5,212 nucleotides of DNA from Polyangiaceae bacterium (lineage in GTDB: Bacteria; Myxococcota_A; Polyangia; Polyangiales; Polyangiaceae): positions 1 through 5,212 of the forward strand of contig JAICXU010000313.1 in the NCBI GenBank assembly GCA_025934595.1, written 5' to 3'. Under the pieces are notes generated by a model that saw only the letters and a list, made by a program, of their open reading frames with translations, ran no database searches and was not told the DNA's origin. Position 1 is the stretch's first letter, and every line of letters begins with the position of its first letter. Of the stretch, positions 1-5,212 are shown piece by piece. Both the position numbers and the translations under genes were made by a program.

Positions 1-250
1 CTGCACGGGCGGACGTCATCGCTCCGTCGTGGTCGCCGAGGCCCTTTCGGGGATCCTCGGCGCCGAAGACGTGGTCGTCATCCACCGCGATCTCGCGCGC
101 GCGGAAACGAAGGACGACGACCGTCCTTCACGACGCGAGCTCTTGGGCGCGTTGACCCCCGCCGCGCCCCCATCGCGCACGACGATCTCCGGCGAGATGC
201 GCGCGGTGAGCACGAAGACGGCGCCCGCCGGATCCGGAGAGAAGAAATGA
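1..250 (+). CDS. rapZ: RapZ-family nucleotide-binding adapter protein, C-terminal part (5' end outside window)
   Basis: The frame is open from the window edge (first full codon at 2) to the TGA at 248-250, giving the last 82 residues. It opens with CTGGRHRSVVVAEALSG and continues to VVVIHRDL. This matches the conserved C-terminal block of the RapZ/YvcJ family (CTGG-x-HRS ... HRxL). In E. coli RapZ is an RNase E adapter that controls GlmZ/GlmY small RNAs; in other bacteria the family is a P-loop nucleotide-binding protein of less certain role, often beside hprK and PTS genes. The P-loop half is outside the window. RapZ normally ends a few residues after the HRDL motif, but here about 50 more follow, rich in Ala, Pro, Thr, Arg and Lys, with no recognised domain. 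The stop overlaps the HPr start (ATGA, 247-250), so the two are probably translationally coupled. Family assignment is strong; the RNA-adapter role in this organism is an inference. Confidence 0.9.
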   Translation, partial: CTGGRHRSVVVAEALSGILGAEDVVVIHRDLARAETKDDDRPSRRELLGALTPAAPPSRTTISGEMRAVSTKTAPAGSGEKK

Positions 251-525
251 GCGACATGGCGACCGGCTCGTTCGAGATCGTCAACGCGCTCGGCCTCCAC
301 GCGCGCGCGGCCACGAAGCTCGTCATGCTCGCATCGAAGTATCCCTGCGAGGTCGAGCTCGCACGCGGAGAGCAAACGGCGAACGGCAAGAGCGTCATGG
401 GCGTGCTACTTTTGTGCGGTTCGAAGGGCACGATCGTCGACGTGCGCGCGCGCGGAGAGCGCGCCGGAGAATGCGTGAAAGCGATCGGCGAGCTCATTGC
501 CAGCCGCTTCGGAGAGGCAAGCTGA
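247..525 (+). CDS. ptsH: Phosphocarrier protein HPr
   Basis: This 92-residue protein has the usual HPr size (85-95) and is a cytoplasmic phosphocarrier that takes phosphate from Enzyme I and passes it to EIIA-type proteins. The active-site block NALGLHARAATKLV contains the phosphorylated His18 followed by the conserved Arg20. The residue after the Arg is normally Pro and is Ala21 here. The second regulatory block, NGKSVMGVLLL, holds Ser49, equivalent to the Ser46 phosphorylated by HPr kinase/phosphorylase in Bacillus. The SKGT turn and a typical C-terminal helix (ECVKAIGELI) follow. The ATG at 247 is chosen because GGAGAG at 236-241 sits 5 nt upstream and because it overlaps the rapZ stop. 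An in-frame ATG at 256 is less well placed. The gene is in one transcription unit with rapZ and ptsI. The Ser49 context suggests an HPr kinase in the genome, possibly just upstream of rapZ. Confidence 0.97.
   Translation: MSDMATGSFEIVNALGLHARAATKLVMLASKYPCEVELARGEQTANGKSVMGVLLLCGSKGTIVDVRARGERAGECVKAIGELIASRFGEAS
511..517 (+). promoter_or_regulatory. Ribosome binding site of ptsI
   Basis: GGAGAGG lies inside the last codons of ptsH, 7 nt before the ATG at 525. It decides the ptsI start, because the reading frame is open further upstream (an ATG at 414 inside ptsH) without such a site. Confidence 0.75.
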
Positions 526-2390
526 TGCCGAAGACTCCGCCCCCGATCAAAACACCGCCGCCGTCGATCAAGACGCCGGCAGCGCCGATGTCGGTACCGC
601 CGCCGCCTTCTTCGGGCGACGCGTCGTTCGAGCGCCGCGTCGTCAAAGGCATCGCCGGGTCGCCTGGCGTGGCCGTCGGCACGGCGCTCGTCATCGGCGA
701 AATGCGTGCAACATACACGCGTCGTCACATCCACACGGTGGAGATGGACCGCGAGCTCGCGCGCGTCCGTGCGGGAGTCGATGGCGCGAAGAAGAGCCTG
801 CGCGAGGTAGCGGCACGTTTCTCGAACGATCAGGCTCCCGCGATCCTCGATGCCTACGTGCTCATGCTCGACGATCCGCTGCTTCACGATCGCATCACGA
901 AAAAAATTCGGATCGAGAAGAAAGGCGCGGAATGGGCCGTCGCATCGGCTTGCGAGGAAATCCTGCGGCTCTTCACGCCGGGGAAAAATGAGCGCGATTC
1001 GTACATCAGCGAGCGACGCCATGACGTCGAGTTCGTGTGCGACCGCTTGCTTCGCGCGCTGACGGGAGAGTCGACGGTGGTGCCGCGTCTCGATCGCCCG
1101 ATGATCCTCATCGCTCGCGATCTCTCGCCGGCCGACACGGCAAGCATGGTGCGTGAGCCCGCGCTCGCATTCGTCACCGAGGTCGGAACGCGCACGAGCC
1201 ACACGTCGATCATGGCGCGTGCGCTCGAAATTCCCGCTGTCGTCGGCGTCGCCGATGTCCTCAATTCGGTGCGAACGGGAGACACGATCATCGTCGACGG
1301 GCTGCGCGGCGAGATCACCGTGCATCCCGAGGAGACGGACGTCGCGAACGCGAACGCACGTTCCGCTCGCTACCTCGCGTTTGCGCGCGGCCTCCTCGAG
1401 GCGCGCGAAGAGCCGAGCATCACCGCGTGCGGCTCGCCCGTGACGTTGCGTGCGAACGTGGAGCTTCCCGCCGAAGCCGTGCTCGCGCTCGATCACGGCG
1501 CGCAGGGAATCGGGCTCTATCGCACCGAGTTTCTCTACATCGATCGGTCCACGATGCCGACCGAGGACGAGCAATACGAAATCTATCGCAACGTCGTCGA
1601 AGCGGTGTCGCCCCATCCCGTCACGCTGCGCACGTTCGACATCGGCGGCGACAAGTTCGCGAGCACGTTCCAGCTGCCCGAGGAGATGAACCCGGCGCTC
1701 GGTCTGCGCGCCGTTCGTCTCGCTCTCAGTCAACCCGAAGTCTTCATGACGCAGCTTCGCGCCATGGTGCGAGCGAGCGCGCACGGGGACGTGAAGATCA
1801 TGGTGCCGATGGTCGCGAGCATCCATGAGCTGCGCGCCGTTCGACGGCTTTTGACGCGCGCGATCGAAGAAGTGCGCGCGCGCGGGTTGCCCTGCGCGAG
1901 CTCGATTTTGCTCGGAATGATGGTGGAGGTCCCGGCCGCCGCGGTGATGGCGGACGTGTTTGCGCGCGAGGCGGATTTTTTCAGTCTCGGGACGAACGAT
2001 CTCATTCAATATGCGCTCGCGATCGATCGGGGCAGTCGGACGCTCGCCCCCCTCGCCTCGCCATTCGATCCGTCGATCTTGCGGCTCGTGCAAATTGTCG
2101 CGCGTGCGGCAGCGAGTCACGCCATTCCGGTTTCCCTTTGCGGCGCGATGGCGTCGGACCCGCTCGCCGCCGCATTGCTCCTCGGTCTCGGCGTGCGAGA
2201 TCTTTCGATGGAAGCGGCGGCGATTCCCGAGATCAAAGCTGCGATCCGCCGCATTTCGATCGAAGAATGCACGGCCGTGGCCGACGAGGCGATCGCTTGC
2301 GACAGCGCCGACGCCGTCGAGCAGCTCGTCGCGAAGCACTTCGCGACGCGTTTCTACGATCTCCTCGCCGGCAGTGTCGACGAGGCCTGA
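525..2390 (+). CDS. ptsI: Phosphoenolpyruvate-protein phosphotransferase (PTS Enzyme I)
   Basis: Enzyme I autophosphorylates from PEP and passes the phosphate to HPr in the cytoplasm. The protein has 621 residues; E. coli EI has 575, and the difference is mainly a proline-rich N-terminal extension (about residues 1-38, with three KTP repeats). Domains in order: the EI N-terminal/HPr-binding domain starting at GIAGSPGVAVG (42-52); the swivelling phosphohistidine domain with TRTSHTSIMAR, where His226 is the phosphorylated residue; and the PEP-binding TIM barrel. Arg333 (YRTEF), Arg369, Glu468 (MVEVP), Asn491-Asp492 (GTNDL), Arg502 and Cys539 each match E. coli catalytic positions at a constant offset of 37, so the core aligns without net indels. 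Cys539 is followed by Gly-Ala where CGE is usual. The start overlaps the ptsH stop by one base (TGATG). No EII permease gene is in view, so a regulatory PTS is likely. Its last codons are part of a tandem repeat. Confidence 0.97.
   Translation: MPKTPPPIKTPPPSIKTPAAPMSVPPPPSSGDASFERRVVKGIAGSPGVAVGTALVIGEMRATYTRRHIHTVEMDRELARVRAGVDGAKKSLREVAARFSNDQAPAILDAYVLMLDDPLLHDRITKKIRIEKKGAEWAVASACEEILRLFTPGKNERDSYISERRHDVEFVCDRLLRALTGESTVVPRLDRPMILIARDLSPADTASMVREPALAFVTEVGTRTSHTSIMARALEIPAVVGVADVLNSVRTGDTIIVDGLRGEITVHPEETDVANANARSARYLAFARGLLEAREEPSITACGSPVTLRANVELPAEAVLALDHGAQGIGLYRTEFLYIDRSTMPTEDEQYEIYRNVVEAVSPHPVTLRTFDIGGDKFASTFQLPEEMNPALGLRAVRLALSQPEVFMTQLRAMVRASAHGDVKIMVPMVASIHELRAVRRLLTRAIEEVRARGLPCASSILLGMMVEVPAAAVMADVFAREADFFSLGTNDLIQYALAIDRGSRTLAPLASPFDPSILRLVQIVARAAASHAIPVSLCGAMASDPLAAALLLGLGVRDLSMEAAAIPEIKAAIRRISIEECTAVADEAIACDSADAVEQLVAKHFATRFYDLLAGSVDEA
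2327..2348. repeat. Perfect 10-bp inverted repeat near the 3' end of ptsI
   Basis: CGTCGCGAAG (2327-2336) and CTTCGCGACG (2339-2348) are exact reverse complements separated by CA. An RNA hairpin would in practice have 9 bp with a GCAC loop. It lies within codons for the Enzyme I C-terminus. The left arm is part of a 13-base string (CTCGTCGCGAAGC, 2325-2337) that recurs at 2391-2403 and 2423-2435 in the tandem repeat downstream, so the right arm could pair with any of three left arms. A role is not known; it could protect the 3' end or contribute to termination. Confidence 0.6.
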
Positions 2391-2454
2391 CTCGTCGCGA
2401 AGCTAGACCCGACGAGGCCTGACTCGTCGCGAAGCTAGACTCGACGAGCCCTGA
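2377..2454. repeat. 32-bp tandem repeat (2.4 copies) with internal hairpins, spanning the ptsI stop codon
   Basis: Two units, 2377-2408 and 2409-2440, are identical over 31 of 32 positions (only the first base differs). A partial third (2441-2454) carries one further mismatch. Each full unit holds CGACGAG, a GCCTGA loop, then CTCGTCG, a perfect 7-bp stem with a 6-nt loop. The first unit supplies the last ptsI codons (Asp-Glu-Ala) and its TGA, so the array probably arose by duplication of the gene's 3' end. There are five half-arms in all: CGACGAG at 2378, 2410 and 2442, and CTCGTCG at 2391 and 2423. Neighbouring arms can therefore pair in more than one register. No U-tract follows, so this is not a standard intrinsic terminator. 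Confidence 0.85.
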
Positions 2455-2466
2455 AGATCCCGACGG

Positions 2467-2483
2467 CACCTGGTTTTCAGGTG
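2467..2483. terminator. Short hairpin between ptsI and the nucleotidase gene, possible weak terminator
   Basis: CACCTG (2467-2472) and CAGGTG (2478-2483) form a perfect 6-bp stem around a GTTTT loop, followed by ATTTC. The stem is short and the T-run has only three bases, so it would be a weak intrinsic terminator at best. It may instead be a protein-binding dyad. It sits where the PTS operon should end and the next transcript should begin. Confidence 0.3.
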
Positions 2484-2505
2484 ATTTCGGACGCGCGCGC
2501 GCGAG

Positions 2506-2520
2506 TAGCTGTGCTAGCGT
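2506..2520 (+). promoter_or_regulatory. Tentative promoter -10 region for the nucleotidase operon
   Basis: TGCTAGCGT ends at 2520, with TAGCGT (2515-2520) as a GC-shifted -10-like hexamer about 35 nt before the ATG at 2556. A small dyad TAGC-TGT-GCTA (2506-2516) overlaps it. A convincing -35 hexamer is not visible: the expected position falls in an alternating CG run (2492-2503). The call rests mainly on position within the intergenic region. Confidence 0.25.
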
Positions 2521-2541
2521 GCCGCCGCCTTCGCCTGGGAC

Positions 2542-2546
2542 GAGGA
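2542..2546 (+). promoter_or_regulatory. Ribosome binding site of the nucleotidase gene
   Basis: GAGGA is followed by a run of A bases (A8 at 2546-2553) and the ATG at 2556, about 9-10 nt downstream. It supports this start over an upstream in-frame GTG at 2481, and over the internal ATG at 2601, which has no purine-rich site before it. Confidence 0.55.
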
Positions 2547-2555
2547 AAAAAAACG

Positions 2556-5018
2556 ATGTCTCGCTCGAGCCTGTTTGCGCGTCATGTCTCCGCGCTGCGC
2601 ATGCGCGCGTCGGCCGCCGCCATTTGCGCCGCGGGTGCTTTTCCTCTCGCCATCGCTGTCGCGTCGTCGATGACGACGGCCTGCACGAACACCACGGACG
2701 GCGGTCCGATCAATCAGGTGTGTCCGCCCGGCCCGAATGGTCAGCCCGGCAAATGCCAGACGCACCTCACGCTCCTCCACACGTCCGACATCCACTCCCG
2801 GCTTTTTCCTTACGATCTCGAGATCACGCAAGTCGACTCGACGCTCGGCCTCGGCACGATCAACACGATCGAGAACGTCGGCGGCGTCGCTCGACTCTCG
2901 TACGTTCTCGGCCGCGAGCGCGCTCGTGCCGACCGCGTGCTCCATCTCGACTCCGGTGATTGTTTCGAAGGCGCGCCGGTCTTCAACTTTTTTTCCGGCG
3001 AGCCCGAGGTGCGCGCGCTCAGCTTGATGGGAACCGACGCGGCGACGATCGGCAACCACGAGTTCGATCGTGGCGCGTTCAACGTCACGAACAAGTTCCA
3101 GAAGTGGGCGAGCTTCCCCGCCCTCGTCGCAAACTACGATTACAACGACGTCGGCAATCCCGCTTCGCCCGATCTCGGCTCGATCACCGCGCCTTTCGAG
3201 GTCTTCAACGTCGAGGGCTTGAAGGTCGGCGTCATCGGCATGGGCAACTTGTCGAGCCTCACGTCGATCTTCGATCAACCGAACCGGCTCGGCGTCACGC
3301 CGCTGAACACGGTGCAGACGGCGCAGTTTTACATCGACCTCATTCGTCCGTACGTCGACGTCGTGATCATGCTGACGCACCTCGGCTTGCAAGTCGACGA
3401 GGACATGGTGCGCGGCACGACGGGTATCGATCTCGTGCTCGGCGGACACAATCACATCGTCATCAATCCGCCTCAACATCTGCGCGACTGCAGCGCGGAT
3501 CCCACGGCGCCCGGTTACATCTGGGCCTCGAACCCGAACGAGCCGGTCGATCCGGATCATCCGATTTACGACCCGCGCGATACCGCGCACGCGCACCCCA
3601 ACATGTTCGAGCGCGCGTGCAAGCCCCGCGACGTCATCATTTCGCACTCGGGTGCGTTTTCGAAATACCTCGGCCGGCTCGACCTCGTGCTCTCGAACGA
3701 TCCGAACGACATCTCACCGACGGGCGATCCGAAAGACTACGATCCGGTCAACGGCTTCGAGGTCATCTCGAACAGCTACACCGCCTTTCCCATCAACGAT
3801 CAGATCCCCGAAGATCCGCAGATGGTGCAGATGCTCGAGCCCTATCATCGCGTGCTCGATCGCGCGGCGGACCTCGACATCTTGGTCGGCTTCACGCCGA
3901 CCGGCGCGAAACGCACGGCGCCGCAGGGCGGTGATTCGCCTCTCGGAAACTTGATCGCCACCGCAATGTGGCTTCGCCTCGGCGTGCAGACCGACTTCTC
4001 GCTCACGAACACGACGGGCATCCGCACGGATCTCAACCCGGGCCCGATCACGATCGAGGAGATGTACAACATCTTCCCGTTCGACAACACGATCACCAAA
4101 ATGCAGCTCTCGGGCTTCGAGGTGCAGGAGCTCTTCGATTTCGTGGCGCGTCGCTCGTCATCGCGCAGCTGCGTCTCGCAGGCGCAAATCGCCGGCGCAC
4201 GCGTCGTGCTGAATTGCGCGGGATGCACGCGCCCCGACGCCGCGACGCCCTGCAATACGGACGCGGACTGCGGCATCGGCTCCGACGGTTGCAATCTCGC
4301 GACGCACCTCTGCGACATTCCCGCGTGCGCGGAGCAGGTGTACGTCGGCGAGAGCACGCGCAACAACGTGCCCGTCGCGTGTCAAAGCGATCAGGACTGT
4401 CCCGGACAGACGCAGGGCTCCTGCGATACCGAGCGCACGCACAGTTGTTGGTCGGCCATCGAGCCGACGAACCTCTACGAGCTCGCGACGAGCAACTATC
4501 TCGCCGGAGGCGGCTCGGGCTTCCGCGTTCTCCAGCGCAACACGACGCAATTCGACACGCTCATCCAACAGCGCGACGCGCTCGTCGACTACCTCCGCCA
4601 AGGCAAGCCTTGCGGATACAAGACGATGAAGAACCCGGACGGCACGCTGTCGCCCGTGTTCAACACACCCGAGGGTCTCAAAGCGTGCTCCACCGACAAC
4701 GACTGCACGACCGAAGGTGACTTCGTGTGCGCGTGCGCCGGGCACGTCGCGTCGAGCAACACCAACGGCACGTTCAGCTGCAACATGAATTCGGGCGACT
4801 CGTGCGATCCGAGCATCGGAAGATGCGTGCGTCGCGACTGCCGCGATCAAGTCGCCACGTTCCACAACGGCGCCTGCACGACATCGCCCATCCCCGACGT
4901 TTGCCAGACCGAGCTCGACGCATGCTCGCTCGCCGGCGAGGAGTGCAAGCTCCTTTCCTGCGTCGACGAAACGGTCGGAAACTTCACCGACAACCGTCTG
5001 GAGATGCTCGGACGATGA
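2556..5018 (+). CDS. UshA/5'-nucleotidase-family metallophosphatase, predicted cysteine-rich lipoprotein
   Basis: This 820-residue protein likely hydrolyses nucleotides, nucleotide sugars or related phosphoesters outside the cytoplasm. The N-terminus has basic residues, a hydrophobic stretch (about 17-37) and MTTAC ending at Cys43, a plausible though imperfect lipobox. The metallophosphatase domain (about 75-375) carries Asp78/His80 (SDIHS), Asp135 (SGDCFEG), Asn167-His168-Glu-Phe-Asp171 (GNHEFD, metal ligand plus catalytic His/Asp pair), His275 (LTHLG), and His298/His300 (GGHNH). About 60 residues with two Cys separate GGHNH from SGAFSKYLGRLDL, longer than usual. The 5'-nucleotidase C-terminal domain runs from about 447 (GDSPLGNLI at 459; TNTTGIR at 484, usually NGGGIR; FPFDNT). 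It is split by a Cys-rich insertion, resumes at LYELATSNYLAGGGSGF (640) and ends near YLRQGKPC (686). A Cys-rich tail follows. The family is clear; the substrate is not. It overlaps the next gene by ATGA. Confidence 0.93.
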   Translation: MSRSSLFARHVSALRMRASAAAICAAGAFPLAIAVASSMTTACTNTTDGGPINQVCPPGPNGQPGKCQTHLTLLHTSDIHSRLFPYDLEITQVDSTLGLGTINTIENVGGVARLSYVLGRERARADRVLHLDSGDCFEGAPVFNFFSGEPEVRALSLMGTDAATIGNHEFDRGAFNVTNKFQKWASFPALVANYDYNDVGNPASPDLGSITAPFEVFNVEGLKVGVIGMGNLSSLTSIFDQPNRLGVTPLNTVQTAQFYIDLIRPYVDVVIMLTHLGLQVDEDMVRGTTGIDLVLGGHNHIVINPPQHLRDCSADPTAPGYIWASNPNEPVDPDHPIYDPRDTAHAHPNMFERACKPRDVIISHSGAFSKYLGRLDLVLSNDPNDISPTGDPKDYDPVNGFEVISNSYTAFPINDQIPEDPQMVQMLEPYHRVLDRAADLDILVGFTPTGAKRTAPQGGDSPLGNLIATAMWLRLGVQTDFSLTNTTGIRTDLNPGPITIEEMYNIFPFDNTITKMQLSGFEVQELFDFVARRSSSRSCVSQAQIAGARVVLNCAGCTRPDAATPCNTDADCGIGSDGCNLATHLCDIPACAEQVYVGESTRNNVPVACQSDQDCPGQTQGSCDTERTHSCWSAIEPTNLYELATSNYLAGGGSGFRVLQRNTTQFDTLIQQRDALVDYLRQGKPCGYKTMKNPDGTLSPVFNTPEGLKACSTDNDCTTEGDFVCACAGHVASSNTNGTFSCNMNSGDSCDPSIGRCVRRDCRDQVATFHNGACTTSPIPDVCQTELDACSLAGEECKLLSCVDETVGNFTDNRLEMLGR
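4170..4448 (+). other. Cysteine-rich insertion inside the nucleotidase C-terminal domain
   Basis: Residues 539-631 hold 12 cysteines, including CNTDADC (566-572) and CQSDQDC (609-615). The flanking sequence on both sides belongs to the 5'-nucleotidase C-terminal fold: SGFEVQELFDFVARR before and LYELATSNYLAGGGSGF after. The C-x-x-D-x-D-C pattern recurs in many predicted secreted myxobacterial proteins. The even Cys count in an exported protein suggests disulfides; this is inferred. Confidence 0.8.
4611..4961 (+). other. Cysteine-rich C-terminal tail of the nucleotidase
   Basis: Residues 686-802 hold 14 more cysteines, including a third copy of the motif, CSTDNDC (711-717), and CACAGH, CDPSIGRC and CRDQ-type spacing. 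No named domain is recognised. It follows the end of the nucleotidase fold and may be a disulfide-stabilised surface or binding module. Confidence 0.75.
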
Positions 5019-5212
5019 GCCCCGGCAAATTGAGCCGTTTCGTGATTCTCGCAACCGCGACCGGCTGCGCGGCCGTCGCGTGCTCGGGCAGCGGCTATGG
5101 CAACCTGCGACCGACGTCGGTCCTCGTCGTGCAGCTCCAGAGCGGCGATCGCGGATCGCCCGCGGCGCGACTTCCCCTCGCGCTCGGCGCGCCCGCGAGC
5201 TTCACGGTGCAC
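5015..5212 (+). CDS. Predicted lipoprotein of unknown function, N-terminal part (3' end outside window)
   Basis: The ATG at 5015 overlaps the TGA of the nucleotidase gene (ATGA), and 66 codons are visible to the window edge. The N-terminus MSPGKLSRFVILATATGC is short, basic then hydrophobic, and leads to AAVAC with Cys23 followed by SGSGYG, a plausible lipoprotein signal with a flexible linker. Cys18 is a less likely alternative. The mature part begins with TSVLVVQLQSG and LPLALGAPASFTVH, which resembles the alternating beta pattern of an immunoglobulin-like domain, but too little is visible to name a family. A weak GGAG (5000-5003) lies 11 nt upstream, so translation probably depends on coupling to the nucleotidase. 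Co-expression suggests a shared envelope location; a functional link is only inferred. Confidence 0.75.
   Translation, partial: MSPGKLSRFVILATATGCAAVACSGSGYGNLRPTSVLVVQLQSGDRGSPAARLPLALGAPASFTVH

Noticed and set aside
86..250. Remnant of an EIIA gene fused to the RapZ tail
   Set aside because: The tail is low-complexity and has no EIIA phosphohistidine motif or similar length.
414..524. Upstream extension of ptsI to an ATG inside ptsH
   Set aside because: It would add 37 Arg-rich residues that are simply ptsH read in another frame; the ATG at 525 has a good RBS.
900..906. Seven-A run in ptsI as a programmed frameshift site
   Set aside because: The frame is continuous through the whole gene with conserved motifs on both sides; nothing suggests a shift product.
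78..2339. A 753-codon open frame on the minus strand opposite rapZ, ptsH and ptsI
   Set aside because: Its protein is Arg/His/Asp-rich with no recognisable motifs and lies wholly opposite well-identified genes. Long antisense frames are common in high-GC coding DNA.
2377..2454. CRISPR-like array
   Set aside because: The units are directly contiguous with a 32-bp period and no spacers, and the first is part of a coding sequence.
2481..2555. Upstream extension of the nucleotidase to a GTG at 2481
   Set aside because: The added residues are Arg-rich, would bury the signal peptide and have no RBS; the ATG at 2556 follows GAGGA.
2514..3647. A 377-codon minus-strand frame opposite the nucleotidase gene
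   Set aside because: Arg/Val/Asp-rich composition with no domain, opposite a gene with clear conserved motifs; a codon-bias shadow.
4251..4271. Calcium-binding DxDxDG loop in CNTDADCG
   Set aside because: The spacing lacks the full EF-hand or dockerin pattern, and the repeat is better described as C-x-x-D-x-D-C.
4158..5054. A 298-codon minus-strand frame opposite the nucleotidase 3' end
   Set aside because: Ala/Arg/Val-rich with no motif, and it spans the coupled junction of two + strand genes.

Overview
The window looks like a chromosomal segment of a high-GC myxobacterium, probably order Polyangiales or a relative. This is inferred from strong G/C bias at third codon positions, a rapZ-ptsH-ptsI cluster with no sugar-permease gene in view, and large cysteine-rich envelope lipoproteins with C-x-x-D-x-D-C motifs. 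The species cannot be named from the sequence alone. Every gene I can support is on the + strand.

Left block (1-2390) is a tightly coupled regulatory phosphotransferase (PTS) operon. The 3' end of rapZ overlaps the start of ptsH (HPr) by ATGA, and ptsH overlaps the start of ptsI (Enzyme I) by one base (TGATG). Enzyme I takes phosphate from PEP and passes it to His18 of HPr. HPr also has the Ser49 context used by HPr kinase. Enzyme I keeps its phosphohistidine and all the catalytic residues I checked, at a constant +37 offset from E. coli. It also has a proline-rich N-terminal extension and a CGA in place of the usual CGE motif. No EIIA gene lies between rapZ and ptsH.

Middle (2325-2555) is a structured junction. 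A perfect 10-bp inverted repeat lies in the last codons of ptsI. It is followed by a 32-bp tandem repeat (2 full copies plus a partial third) that starts inside ptsI and includes its stop codon. Each full unit can fold into a 7-bp hairpin with the TGA in the loop of the first. A separate 6-bp hairpin and a tentative promoter precede the next gene.

Right block (2556-5212) is a two-gene envelope unit. The first gene encodes an 820-residue predicted lipoprotein of the UshA/5'-nucleotidase family: a metallophosphatase domain with complete metal-binding motifs, then a 5'-nucleotidase C-terminal domain interrupted by a cysteine-rich insertion and followed by a cysteine-rich tail (26 Cys from residue 539 to 802). 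It overlaps by ATGA the start of a second predicted lipoprotein, which runs off the window.

I see no RNA genes, mobile elements or CRISPR. I found no convincing new multi-gene system. The most unusual signals are the tandem hairpin repeat at the ptsI stop and the cysteine-rich insertion splitting the nucleotidase C-terminal domain.
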